A stretch of DNA of 64,000 nucleotides, taken from contig OX393557.1 in the NCBI GenBank assembly GCA_947650365.1, positions 50,652,972-50,716,971 of the forward strand. The letters are read 5' to 3'. Under the pieces are notes generated by a model. That model had not been told where the DNA came from and did not search any database. It saw nothing but the letters and a program-made list of their open reading frames with translations. Shown one piece after another: positions 39,365-50,559 of this stretch. The translations under genes and the position numbers were made by a program. Each line of letters begins with the position of its first letter. Position 1 is the first letter of the stretch. The DNA is from Chamaelirium japonicum (Eukaryota > Streptophyta > Magnoliopsida > Liliales > Melanthiaceae).

Positions 39365-39721
39365 TCAACCTAAGATCACAGGGATGTGCTTATTGGGGTT
39401 TAGGACTGGTTCAGTATCAAAGACGACAAAATCAGCAAGAAAGTAGAATTCGTCCACCTTAATGATGACATCTTCAACAACACCCTTTGAAATTTTTACA
39501 GACATATCGGTTAAAAGTAATGTCAAGGTTGTGGGTTTTAACTCCCCCAAACCTAATTGAGTGTAAACCGAATAGGGTAGAAGGTTAACGCTAGCACCCA
39601 AATCCAGAAGACATTTTTTCACTATTGTGTCTCCTATTCCTATAGAAATAGTCGGGCAGCCAGGATCCTTATATTTGGGTGCAACAGTCTGTTGGATAAA
39701 ACAAGAGGCTTGGGCTGCCAT
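39365..39721 (-). pseudogene. aspartic protease (pro) of the Athila-like element
   Basis: Retropepsin with active-site box LLDLGASVNLLPYSVY followed by GLGELKPTTLTLLL and VVEDVIIKVDEFYF. The DLG variant of the usual D-S/T-G triad is normal for Athila. This domain would process the Gag-Pol polyprotein. Open for 118 residues, but separated by stops from gag and from the following segment. Confidence 0.85.
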
Positions 39722-40279
39722 AGTAGCAGCACAAGGAACAGACGTTTTTCTTTTAATAGTAGTAAGGTCCTTGAGGAACTTAGCATAGGAGGGTATTTAC
39801 TTGATGGCATCCAAGAATGGGATATTGATTTGCATGTTCTTAAAGACTTCTAGGATGCCCTCATTTTGATTAAATTTTTTATTAGCTTGTAGGCGCTGTG
39901 AGAATGGGGCCTTGGGTATATAAAATCTTGTGCAAGATTCAACGACAGATTCTTTATCTTTTTGAGTTGTCGTATCCTCTTGAGCAGGTTGACTCTGGTT
40001 CTCATTAGAAGTTTCAGTATTGATTTAGTTTTTATCTAGATTTTGAACTTGATTGTCCACTTCCTTGCCAGATTGTAGGGTATGGATTGCTTGAACTTCC
40101 TTATAGAGTTCCCTGGAGGTAGTTCCAACTTTAAACTGACCTTTCGAAGAGTTTTGGCCATAGCTTTGTCCTTTCAGATTAGGAACTGTTTGGCTTGGAA
40201 ATTGGTTTTCTCTCGTCCTCCTACTGATGCTGCTAGTTGTTCGAATTGGGTTTCTAATTTAGTTATTGCAAGTTGATTG

Positions 40280-41590
40280 ACCTTGTCAGATTATTCCTGC
40301 TTCTGTATAATTTGTTGGAGCATATCTTCCACAGATGGTTTCTTTGATTAGGAGGGATATAGGGAGGTACTTGTGGTGCCGTAGTATTTTGGTTCTTTTG
40401 ATTGAACTAGTTATTGGATCGATATTGTTAATTAGAGGAGGAGTATTGGTTAGGACCTTGAAGAGATGCTTCTTCTCCATACCCTTGTGGTGGCTTCCAA
40501 GCAAGGTTTGGATAGTTTCGCCAATCAGGATTATAGGTTTGACTGTAAGGGTTATTACCTTGGTTAAACTTACGAAAAGTATCAAGCATATTTGCTTGCT
40601 CAGCCTTAACAATTGGTAAACCAGGGCAATCCTCGACCAGATGGTCAGTTCTGTCACACAAGGCACAGATGGGAGATTCCTTAAATCTAGTTGGTTCAGA
40701 AGCAGTAGTGTTCGCCTCCTTATTTACTGCTAAGGCTTCGAGTCTTCGTATTAATGCAGCCATTTTGGCATCATTCTCAAAATTGGATTCGACTTTATAA
40801 AGACCTCTCTTGCTAGTAGCAATGGATTTCTTAGGATCAACACTAATGGGCTCTAATTCTAGGGTATTCTCTGTCATTTCCTCAAAATAATTTCAGGCAT
40901 CATCGACAGTCTTCTCAGTGAATCCTCCATTACAGAGAGATTCTACCATAGTCTTAGTCGTATAGTTGAGACCCTCGTAGAGGATATGGATCGGTCGAAT
41001 TTTTCAAACCCATGATGAGGGCATTCAAGTAGAAGATCCTTAAATGTTTCGAAGTACATGTAAAAAGTCTCTCCCTCTAATTGATGAAATATATTGAGGG
41101 ATTGACGTACAATAGCAGTTTTCTACTTGGAATACAATTTTTTATAGAATGTCTCAGCTAGACTCTTTCAAATTGTAAAGGTTCCAGGTTGTATCGAAAT
41201 TAGCCAAGCTTTGGCCTTTTCTTTCAGGGAGAATAGGAACAACCTAAGTTTGAGAGAGTCATCAGTAACTTGATTAAATTTCATTGTACAACAGGATATC
41301 TTTAAACTCCCTAACATATTGGTATGAGTTTTCGTTGACCATGCCACGAAAGACAAGTAGCATCTGTATCATGCTGGATTAATTTCGAAGTGAGCCGTAG
41401 CAGCTGGAAGTGTGATGCTAGAAGGTTGACTGGACCGAGTAGGGTACATGTACTCCTTCAGGGTCATCACTTGAGGTGGGTTTCCATTCGCCATTGTATT
41501 AAAGATGGAGACGTTACCCACAAAGGTGAGAGGAATATCTAATGATTCATTATGAACTAAGCGACCATTCATGCGAGTCCACGTGGACAT
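40280..41590 (-). pseudogene. gag of the Athila-like element, broken
   Basis: Capsid-type sequence begins with VMTLKEYMYPTRSSQPSS, continues with HFEINP, VREFKDILLYNEI and KFNQVTDDSLKLRLF-FSLKEKAKAWL, and ends in a CCHC zinc knuckle, CALCDRTDHLVEDC (about 40625-40668). Gag forms the virus-like particle and binds the element RNA. At least two frame changes and several stops lie between 40880 and 41370. Confidence 0.85.
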
Positions 41591-41701
41591 ACACCGCTCG
41601 AAAAGAATTTTTTTTTTTTTTAGAAGTAGGAAATAATAACTAAGCTAATTAAACTAGATAGGGCAGATATGGAATAACCTAAATTCGAAAGCTCCGTTGC
41701 A

Positions 41702-41720
41702 ATCCCCGGCAACGGCGTCA
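41702..41720 (-). promoter_or_regulatory. primer-binding site of the Athila-like element
   Basis: Minus strand GACGCCGTTGCCGGGGATT, a few bases after the 5' LTR end. This motif is shared by Athila and Tat elements and pairs with the 3' end of a tRNA to prime reverse transcription. Confidence 0.8.
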
Positions 41721-41729
41721 AAAACTTGA

Positions 41730-44630
41730 TGTGATCTAAACTAATCTTATAATAAGGGGTTAATTTGATCTAAATTATAACTCGCAAGTGCACGAATCGC
41801 TTGTAGGAGCGATACGTATTACGAGGTCGATCCTACAGGGTTTGCTAATGAGGGGAGCAGTCTAATCTAGGGTTATTAGTCATTTAATCTAAATTATTTT
41901 AAAAGATAGTTTTAATTGGAGTTGATTTGTTTTGAGATTAAAAGCAAATTAATTAAAGGAAGAAAAACAAGTTACGGTAAGTCGAGTTCCAAGTGGAGAA
42001 GGTACTAAGGTATTCGAATCCACCTCGGTTATTCGTAGTTACTAGGTTTATTTAAAATGATCTACGCGAACGAGTAGCATACGAGAATACAAATCCTGTG
42101 CTCGACTCGAGGATGTGATCGTTAGGCTCTTAATTAGATTAATGATATATGTATGATTCAATTCTTATGCAAAATATATTAGAACAGAGCATTAGATGTC
42201 TAGTTAAAGCACAACTAATCAAGATTCTAATTTTTTGTTAATAAAAATGCATTGATTACTACGAAGGGTTATCATAACGACAAAGGATGCATGACATACT
42301 ATGTGAGAGACTTCCATCATAATAATCCGATAATTGAATCATATATTCAAACTAGTGGGCATGACATAGACAATATAAATAACCTAATAATTATTTATAA
42401 TAGAGGTTTCATCTAAGCTTTAATTAGCAATATGTTTAGTTCATCATGGTTTGCACTACATCAAAAGTAAGAGAAGGGAAGAACAAGATACAGATCATGC
42501 TCGAAATAAACTCTGTGAACTTCGTTGTCCTCCTCTCCGATCGATGCTCCTTCACTAAACTCGGATGTGGCAAGGCTTCGATGGTACAGATGACGGCTCG
42601 AGCGATGGACGAATGATGGTCGAGGCTTGTGGTGATGATCGATGGTTCCTAAATGGTGAGGGTTTTTATGGTCGGTAGACGATGATAGAAGCCGGTGATG
42701 GGTGGTGATGGCTCGAGATGGAGATGGTGGATGATGAAGATGAAGGCTAGGGTTCGGTGGTAAGAGCCTAGGGTGTTTTTCGTAGGTGGTAGATAGCAAA
42801 GGTGGATGATGATGGTCGATCGTCAAAAGCTCCCCCCCCCCCCCCCTTTTGGTTTTCCCGAGCCCCCCTTTATAGGAGAGAGAGAGAGAATCCCGAGTGG
42901 GTAGAGAGAGAGTCGGGTTTGATAGAAAGAAAGGAAAGAGAAAGAGAGACGTTTGGTGAAGAGGAGGCATTAGGGTGTGTGGATGGCTGTGATTTAGTTA
43001 GAAAGAGAGAATCTGGGAGAAAGTTGGGCACGCAGGGGTCTCGGCTGGGTTTCAGTTGAGAGAAAGTAGGGAGAGAGAAAGAAGTTCGGTGAGGGGGTTC
43101 GGCTAGGTTTTAGAGAGAGAAAGTATGGGTGCAGGCCGATCGGGTAGGATAGACGGTTGTGATTGGTTGGAGATAGAGAGAGAGACGGCTGTTTTCTTGG
43201 GTTGCCAAGTTGGGCAGCTAGAGAGAGAGAAGATCAGGTGAGAGTAGGAGAGAAAGAATGAAACGGGAGAGAGAATTAAGGAGGGAGAGAGGGAAGTTCG
43301 GTGGGGGGGGGGGGGGGGTTCGGTACTTCGGTTGGGTTTTAGAGAGAGAAAATAGGGAGAGAGAAAGAAGTTCACACACAGGGGGTCTCTGCATGGGTTC
43401 TAGAGAGAGAAAATAGGGAGAGAGAAAGAAGTTCGTAGGGGTCTCTGCATGGGTTCATGGATCGGACGGCTGTTGGGTTTACAAAGGATGGCTGTGATCA
43501 GTTGCAAGAGAGGGGAAATCAGGTGCATGCATGGCTTGGGGGTGTGCGGACGTCTGTGATTGGGTTGCTGCATCAGATTTTAAAGAGAGAGGGTAGAGGG
43601 TGCGGTTCATATGAGAGGGGGTTCAGGTAAAGGAGCTGCATGCATGGAATTGGGTTTTTGCATGCATGCATGCATGTTGCATGGAAGGGACGGCTGTGAT
43701 CGGGTGAGAACAGACGGCTGTGATCGGGTGAGAACAGACGGCTGCGATCGATTCAGTTTTGGTTAGGTAAAGAGGAAGACATGTGGGTGAGGTGGCTGCA
43801 TGTATGGTTTAGGTTTAAATGGATTGCTATGATTGGTATGCATGGCTATTCACATGCATGGGTTGGCTAGGAGTTGGACTCACGATATGAAGGCCGGGTT
43901 GTGATCGAGTCAAGTACGAGTATACGTGGATCTCGGGTTTATGCGAGAGTTGCTCAAGAGATTGGATATCGATGGTTTGCACGACGTGCATAATTTAGAG
44001 TTGAGATCGGGTTGGATGCATGGGTACCACTGGACGGTTGCGATAGGTTTGGTGGTGGAATAAGACATAGAGAAGGAATGACTCGTGTTGTCTGGGTTCA
44101 GGTAGAATGGGTCAAGTGGGAAACTTAATCATCATCATCCGAACTCATCATCAAATCCATCATCGCTCCTTTGTATTCATGTAGTCATCTTCTGTTTTGA
44201 GTCATGTGTTACAGCGGCTAGCTTGTTGAAGTCTTCCCTCGGCTAGATTCTTCCAAGTATCCTTTTCTTTATCGTTCTTCATAAAGGTCCTCAAACGAGC
44301 TGTGCAACCTCCACCGGAGAGTCGTGATGCCCTTGCGCTGACTGCATCGAGAACCATATCAATTTCCTGAAAAACACACATGAAATGACGTTTATCAGGT
44401 TCAAACGTGATTATCGATAAAATGATAAATTGGACTATCGGGATCCGTATTTTTCATGCATGCAATGTATGAGAGCGAACCAATATGCCGTTGGGTTTGA
44501 ATGAAAGTCTACTATATCGTGGTGCAAATAAACTCATGCAGTTTACGTGTATTATGAAAGTTTTACGTAGCAGAGTGACGATATGTGCATGGAAAAGAAA
44601 GGATAATTCGCACCAAAAGGATGCTCAACA
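41730..44630 (-). repeat. 5' LTR of the Athila-like element, 2901 bp
   Basis: On the minus strand begins TGTTGAGCATCC and ends TTTAGATCACA. It contains a poly-C run (42831-42846), long GA-rich tracts (42870-43440), and a minus-strand TATAAAG box. Partner of 30850-33670; about 80 bp longer because of small indels, including GCATGCATGCATGCAT expansion near 43665 and a duplicated CGGCTGTGATCGGGTGAGAACAGA near 43690-43740. Confidence 0.92.
42868..42874 (-). promoter_or_regulatory. TATA box of the Athila 5' LTR
   Basis: TATAAAG on the minus strand, followed upstream by GA-rich sequence; the same motif is at 31979-31985 in the other LTR. Confidence 0.55.
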
Positions 44631-45194
44631 GTGATCACAAAAGAATAACCTCTACCACCATTTGCAAAGGAGGGCGATATTGAAACGTTTTAGATCAATG
44701 ACCCTAAGACCTCCCATCTCTTTAGTTTGGCACACAACCGCCCATCTGACCAGTAGTACCCCTCTACCCCTCTCTTGTGCACCCTTCCATAGGAACTGAT
44801 GGCGAATGTGATCAATCTTCCGAACCACCCATACCAGAAGGGTGAAGACACTCATATAGCATATAGGCAAAGCCATCAGCATTGAGTTGACTAGTGTCAG
44901 TCTGCCACCCATAAACAGAAATCTACCCTTCCAACTAGCCATGCTCCTTTCAAAAATCTCCAGCAAGGGTACCCAGTCAAGTCTATGTAGGGCTCTATTC
45001 CGAAGGGGCAGCCCTAAGTAGGTAATAGGAAAGTCCACAATTTTGCATCCAAACATGGTCACCAAGTAGACTCCAAAGTCACCCATGTCCGTCAGAGGTA
45101 AAAGGGAGCTCTTCTCTAGATTGATGTGCAACCCCGACATACTAGCAATAGAGAGGAGAATGAATTTGAGGGTAATAACCGATGACAGTGTGGC
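44631..45194 (-). pseudogene. LINE ORF2 piece 3: reverse-transcriptase thumb region
   Basis: Continues piece 2 in frame with LSSVITLKFILLS, then SGLHINLEKSSL, YLGLPLRNRALHRLDW, SWKGRFLFMGGRLTLVNSML and LRVIDLKRFNIALLCKWW, all characteristic of plant LINE sequence after the FADD box. A TAG follows CKWW where a tryptophan codon is expected. The upper edge holds one copy of GTGGC (45190-45194); the lower edge holds one copy of GTGAT (44631-44635), the Athila insertion site. Confidence 0.92.
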
Positions 45195-47523
45195 TGTTAG
45201 AATTGGTGAGGTCTATAGCTCGTAAAAACCTAGTGTTTAGCTTTGTATGGTTGATAGTATAGGATTGCATATTGGTACGTACCTTAGTACGTGTTCTGAT
45301 TACAGAACAGAGAGCCATGGCTACATGGTAATCCACTTGAGTGGGAGACTCAAGGGACTGGTCCCATGTAACCTAAATACGTTCGCAGCTCTGATAAGGG
45401 TTGGTCGCCCTATCAGGATAAGCTGTTGGGATGACAGAGCGTGGGTGTCTCCACCACGGTCATTACCAGGCACAGTGTCTGTGGCCGAACGGAACCAATA
45501 CGGTGCACAGATCGATGAGCAGACATCGGTGCACTAAATCGTGTTTCTGCTTAGGGTAAAACGGTCCTAAACCCTGAGGAACCATGTCTGGTGGACTAAC
45601 CAGTTGTGTGGTGCTTTGGCGCACCAATGTGTGAGGATCTGGATGCAGTGATCCAAAACCACGGTGTACTGGGTTACCCGGCTGGCGTTGCATCAGCGTG
45701 TCACTCCTGCAGGCTATCCACACCCCTAACGGGAGGTGCGTTCCTTGGTCTGACCTACGTCGTATTAAACCCTGGCCAGGTGGTCATTAGTTGGACTGGT
45801 GACGGATCCGGTTGCTCGGAAGAGTAATCGGAGGTACGATGTATGTGGTCAACCTGGAAGAAACCGAGTCATATAAGCACTCGAGTCTGACGGTATTCTC
45901 CACTGCTCGAGTTGCATCATGGCACCAAGTGGAGGGACAGCGAGTTTACCATACTAAGCGGAGAGCAGGGGTATGAGAGAGAACATAGTAAGTCCGGGGG
46001 AATTGGAGTACAGCCTGCGTCGCACTCTGGGTGGCTACGCAGGTTAACTCGGACTCAGAGGATCGATGGTACACTCGGGTAGTGTGTCGATCGAGTCTGA
46101 GTTGGAAGCCATGAACCCTGGTCCCTGAAGGTTCCACCTTATCGACATTATGTACGGTTCTTATACCATCTCCTCGAAACACAGAACGTAGTTAGAGGAA
46201 GCGAGAAGTCCAAGCATACGCTCCGTGAGTGCTTCGCACTAGTGCACGGTAGATGCGTAGCTACGTGTGTGCACTAAGGGGAAACCCTAGGTTAGTGCAG
46301 AGACGCATGTAGCAATTCCTTGCCATAAGTGGACTTTGCCACATGGGTGCGATGCACCGGGACATGTTGCGAGTTGACTAGTTGACTTCACTAGGGGCAC
46401 CCTACGGGAACCTCAGAGAATAGTGAAATCACTGGTGCACTTCACTTATGTGTGCCTTGCAAAGTCTCGTACACGAGGAACGGCCAACTAGTGGCATAAG
46501 GGCGTTTTGGTCATACCATGCGCCACTATGCACTAAGGGGCCGGCCCTAAGTGTTGAGAGACTGGTCAAGGCCGGCCCCATTAGTTTCGGGAGGTTGTTG
46601 CCTCCGATGAAGGGGCCGGTTATGAGGCGCAGAAAACGGGCTGGTTTTGACCGTTTTCGAAAACAAGGAAATGATAGAGATAAAGAAGAGATATATAGGG
46701 ATAAGGTTTGAATCTATCATCCTTATCCATACTGTCCTTATCCATATGAATAGGCCGGCCCTATATATGAGAAGGAGAGAGAGGGTGCACAAAATTAATA
46801 GATCCATGCAAGCCCTAGGGCCGGCCATGGCATGGGGAAACCCTAGCCGCCCCCTCTCCTCTCTTCGCATCTCCTCTCTCGTCTCTCTCTCCCTCGCTTG
46901 CGCCATTGGATGGCGACTCGTCTTCCTCACGTGGTGTTTTGTAGAAGGAGAAGGCTCGTCGTATGGAGGCACTCAGAGATCCATCGACGAGGTGCCGTGC
47001 ATCGTGTGAGATTGGGTGAACTAGAAGGCGTCTCCCGCAACCTTTTGCTGTCCAGAATCTGCACAGAAAATCAACGTTGTTTCTGCGATTCCGGGATCTA
47101 CAGAAGTCTAAATGATGTGAAACTTGTTGGAAAAGTTGCGTCTCGAAGTTGGCTACTTGCAGTCCAAATTTCAGCCCAATCGGAGTTCGGAGCAGAAAGT
47201 TATGGCCGTCGTACCGAAGCTATGTCGAGCAGATCCGTAGCCCGTCTCCATCGACAAAGAAGAAATTTGTCGCGGTGAAAGATTCCGCACGCAGGTATGA
47301 CCTCTAACAAGTAGATCTAACATAATTAGAACATGCATTCATGCTAGTTTGTTCTTTCGCGTTAGATCATCGTTAGGGGTTCGCGTAGTTGCCATGCTAG
47401 ATTCATACACGCATATGTAGATCGTTTTGATGAAAATTTTGATATGTAACGCACACCGCTCACGGTCCTCGGACCTTCACTTTGCTTCCGCTGCGGGCCT
47501 CTACCATGGATTTATTTCCAACA
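45195..47523 (+). repeat. 5' LTR of the Copia element, 2329 bp
   Basis: TG...CA ends. A TATA-like CTATATATG lies at 46761-46769. Open frames inside (up to 141 residues) are duplicated exactly in the other LTR and are not supported as genes. Confidence 0.97.
46761..46769 (+). promoter_or_regulatory. TATA-like box of the Copia LTR
   Basis: CTATATATG in GGCCGGCCCTATATATGAGA, followed by GA-rich sequence; the same motif occurs in the 3' LTR 7717 bp downstream. Confidence 0.5.
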
Positions 47524-47525
47524 AT

Positions 47526-47537
47526 TGGTATCAGAGC
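47526..47537 (+). promoter_or_regulatory. primer-binding site of the Copia element
   Basis: TGGTATCAGAGC, complementary to the 3' end of initiator methionine tRNA, two bases after the 5' LTR. Confidence 0.92.
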
Positions 47538-49430
47538 ACGCTAGTGGTGTGCGTTTCATGTTTTTTCATGAAACCGTCATGTGCGTGCATGAATAGTATG
47601 TGCCGCCATCGGGGTTCTACGAGTAGATCATGCATAGTAGATTTTGTATGTTCTATGAATCGTTCTTGCAGGGCGCCGCTTCTAAAATTATTCTGGATAT
47701 GTGATTGCTTGCTACCGGGGGTCGGACCCCGTGTTAGCGATTTTGTCTGGATGTTTTTTCTTCTGTGTGTGGATAGTTTTTAGAGCCATAGTCGGGCAAG
47801 AGGTGAAGATTTACCACCCTTGATTCCCAGGCTTTTGCTAGGTTTGTTTTCCTTTTCTTTCTAGGAAATTGTGTACGAGCGAGCACTTGCTCGAAGCGTA
47901 CTAGATCTTTTTCGGTTACAGATTGAAGAGGAGGACTTACCGTGGAGATCCACCACTGGGAAGATGAGCGGAACCTTGGAGGACGATGGCGATCCGGTGA
48001 AGCGTACACGATGACGGCAAAGGGCATAAATCGTCAGAATATCGTATACAGAGGCTTGCACCGGATCGAGGAGCCTTGTGAAGGAGACAGAGAGCCTGCG
48101 CTGTGCCAGTCAGGTTCAGGGGTCGGACCCTGAACTTGATTCAGTTGTGTGCTTATTTCTTTCAGTAGTTCTTTATATTTCTGTAGAGAACCCCGATGCG
48201 ATAATTTGATTATCTGTGTCAGAGGGATGCCCTTTCCCCTCGGGTCCTAGCAACCTTATTAGGATTGGATTCCACTAGTGACGCCTATTATTTAATTGAA
48301 CCTTGATGATAGTATGAATTCCTCACATTTGGTTATGCCCCCATTAGGTCAACACCCGATTAGTCGGGTGTGCCTATTTGGCAAGCATCGAAACCTAGAA
48401 TGAGTTGGAATTCTACTATGACATCATTCGTCAAATTTATAAGCAAGGCGCCATGGTAGTGGAAGACCTTTCCTGTCAGTCTGACCTTAGGCTAGGCTCC
48501 AGGGCATTAGCGTGATAGCCAAGTTTGCAAAGCATCAATGTTCTTGGGATATGTAATGTGACCCTTGAGTGGAGAAATCCACTCAAGGCAGGGACTATGA
48601 TATTCCAAAATCGATTAATGCTTCGCGAAAGGCTTGAATGCTAGTGGGAGCACGGTATGACCAGGGTCTAGTGTATAGGTTGTCGTGACCTTAGTGTATA
48701 CTCATACTTGCATTAAATAACCCTCAACTTTAATAAGGGATGTAAGAGAGGACTTTTAGAGATCCTCTGGCCTTCACGGCCAGTCGTTTTGTGTTTGGGT
48801 AGGGATGCATAACTTCACACCCCCTAGGGTGGGAGCTGTGTGTTTCCATGCCAAATTACTTAATGACCTCCCTAAGGATATGGCGATTACGAGGCCAGGA
48901 GAGAAGGGCTTTTCATCCCACCCTAGTGGGGGCCGCATGAACTCCCGTGTCATAATTGCTTAGGCTCGTGGGTAAGCATCCTAAGTGCACGCGAGGTATT
49001 CGTTGCGAAGACAACGGTGATCACGTGGCACTGGCCAAAAGACAACCATGGTCCATCAAAGTCCTTAGTTGGCAGATTTGGATAGGGTCAAGGAAAGGCC
49101 CGTGTAAGCGGATTGACGCTGCATGATGCCCCCTAGGGCAGGTGTAGTCGATTCCGAGATCTTACATACATGGTTAATTAATCCATAGAGGTGTCTTCGC
49201 TGTGAGGGTAGCGCTGACATTTGGATATAATTAGCTTATTTTAAAAATCCATAAAATAAGTTATTTTGCATTCGTTTTCATTCAACCATATAGTTCCCCT
49301 ATCCGCTATCCCATAAGAGAACCAGTTATCGGGTCTCTAACTACGTAGAGTGGAAGCGCAATCTTTAGCTTATGCTTAGGGTAGTAAATGTACATTGGCA
49401 TGCAATCTAAATATCCCTGTACTAGACCTA
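47538..49430 (+). other. long structured leader of the Copia element
   Basis: About 1.9 kb between the primer-binding site and the first gag-like residues with no recognisable protein. It contains several perfect inverted repeats: ACACCCGA-TTAG-TCGGGTGT (48352-48371), CCTTGAGTGG-6 nt-CCACTCAAGG (48563-48588), CTGGCC-TTCAC-GGCCAG (48767-48783), CCCAC-CCTA-GTGGG (48917-48930). They may be RNA packaging or dimerisation elements; this is inference. Confidence 0.6.
48563..48588 (+). other. perfect 10-bp hairpin in the Copia leader
   Basis: Arms CCTTGAGTGG and CCACTCAAGG around the 6-nt loop AGAAAT. Confidence 0.8.
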
Positions 49431-50070
49431 ATGGGTCCAGATATCACTAGGGCACTAACTAGGGCATATGAAGACTGGCGAGAGTCTAAGGAGATGTGCA
49501 AGTGCTATGTTATAGCAGACTTGCGGACAATTCTTTAGAAGCGAGTCAGAGATATGCCGGGTCTTCTCTAATTAAGTTTTACTTGCATTAGATGTCTGGA
49601 AGGCGAAGTCAGTCGACTCATCGCTTTTCCACTAAGATATTTGTCGGTATCGAGATGTCAGTGGGTATGCTTGTTCGGGAACACATCTTTGAGTTCCAGA
49701 ACGAACTAGATTCCCAAGACATGGTACCAGATGACGAGGTGGTGGAAGACGTATGTCTTGCATCCTTGTCTGGAACCTTCGAAGGCGTTATCAGAGACTT
49801 TAGCTTTAACAAGTTAGAGATGATAAACGCAGAACTTCTAAGGAGATTTCCAAGAGACAAAGGATGAGATCAAGATTAAAGGAAAACCTTTAGTGCTTAA
49901 CCTAGGCCTTCTTTAGAAGAACCTAAGGAAGTAACTTATCAGAGATCGAAAACTATTCTAGTGTAGAAACTGGTGTGGAATCCTAAGTCTGGTAACGCCA
50001 AGGACGAAAGTATTTCCGCTGTGGCGAGCATAGGGGGTATTTGAAGATCGAGTATGGCCTCAGGATGTTA
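49430..50070 (+). pseudogene. gag remnant of the Copia element
   Basis: Copia gag-type sequence across frames: RAYEDWRESKEMCKCYVIADL (about 49455-49520, broken across the entry limit by frame), then MSVGMLVREHIFEFQNEL and FEGVIRDFSFNKLEMINAEL (49650-49835). A decayed zinc knuckle, FRCGEHRGYLKIEY near 50015-50055, keeps only one of its cysteines. Stops lie between each segment. Intact Gag would form particles and bind RNA. Confidence 0.75.
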
Positions 50071-50559
50071 GGAGTTGACTCGCTATCTAGTAGCAGTTCT
50101 TATGCTTCTTGGAATGTAGACTTCGTGTCTACAGAGATTCAAGGAAAGCAGAAGGCTACTTTATAGTGAAGGAATCCTAACATAGGTACTGATGCCATAA
50201 GCCGCTGCAGAAGCTGTTAGATATGATTGTCTTAGTTTTTTCGAAACACGGATTTTGATCTTTAGAGATGTAGTTCTGTTTCCTCCTTGGTAAATGAAGT
50301 TTTTAGTTTTAGACAGCACCGTTGGTGTGTATCTTAAACTGAATAGATAGCTTCATTACTAGAGGAATAGATCAGAATAATCTTTTAGTATTTAATCCTA
50401 ATTCGGAAATAGATTTCATGACAGCTGTAGCGTCTAATTAAATTCATCTAAATCCTTCGGAGAATCTATCCCAATTGTGATCCCTCTGATTTAGATATTT
50501 TGCCTAAGATAAATTCAGAGGTGATAGAAGGCCGAGTTTCTGTTCACAGATTCATCGGA

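Larger units (their letters stand above)
30850..44630 (-). mobile_element. Athila-like Ty3/gypsy retrotransposon, 13.8 kb
   Basis: Two direct LTRs (TGTTGAGC...CA on the minus strand) enclose gag, pro, RT, RNase H and INT in gypsy order. A primer-binding site GACGCCGTTGCCGGGG follows the 5' LTR and a polypurine tract precedes the 3' LTR. Athila-type hallmarks are the protease DLGASVNLLPYSVY, the RT box FMDDFLVFG, and RLHLFPGKL in the integrase tail. The target duplication GTGAT (30845-30849 and 44631-44635) is confirmed because removing the element restores the LINE reading frame. Numerous frameshifts and an integrase core deletion make it non-autonomous. The LTRs differ by roughly 3 percent in the part compared by eye, so it is clearly older than the neighbouring Copia element. 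Confidence 0.93.

Noticed and set aside
38826..39446. 206-residue plus-strand frame opposite the Athila pro-RT region
   Set aside because: Antisense shadow of the recognised minus-strand polyprotein.
46547..47278. Open frames of 120-141 residues that occur identically again at 54264-54995
   Set aside because: They lie in the Copia LTRs and are duplicated only because the LTRs are; they overlap each other on both strands.
47524..47540. Possible tRNA fragment (TGGTATCAGAGC)
   Set aside because: It is the primer-binding site complementary to a tRNA 3' end; no tRNA fold is present.
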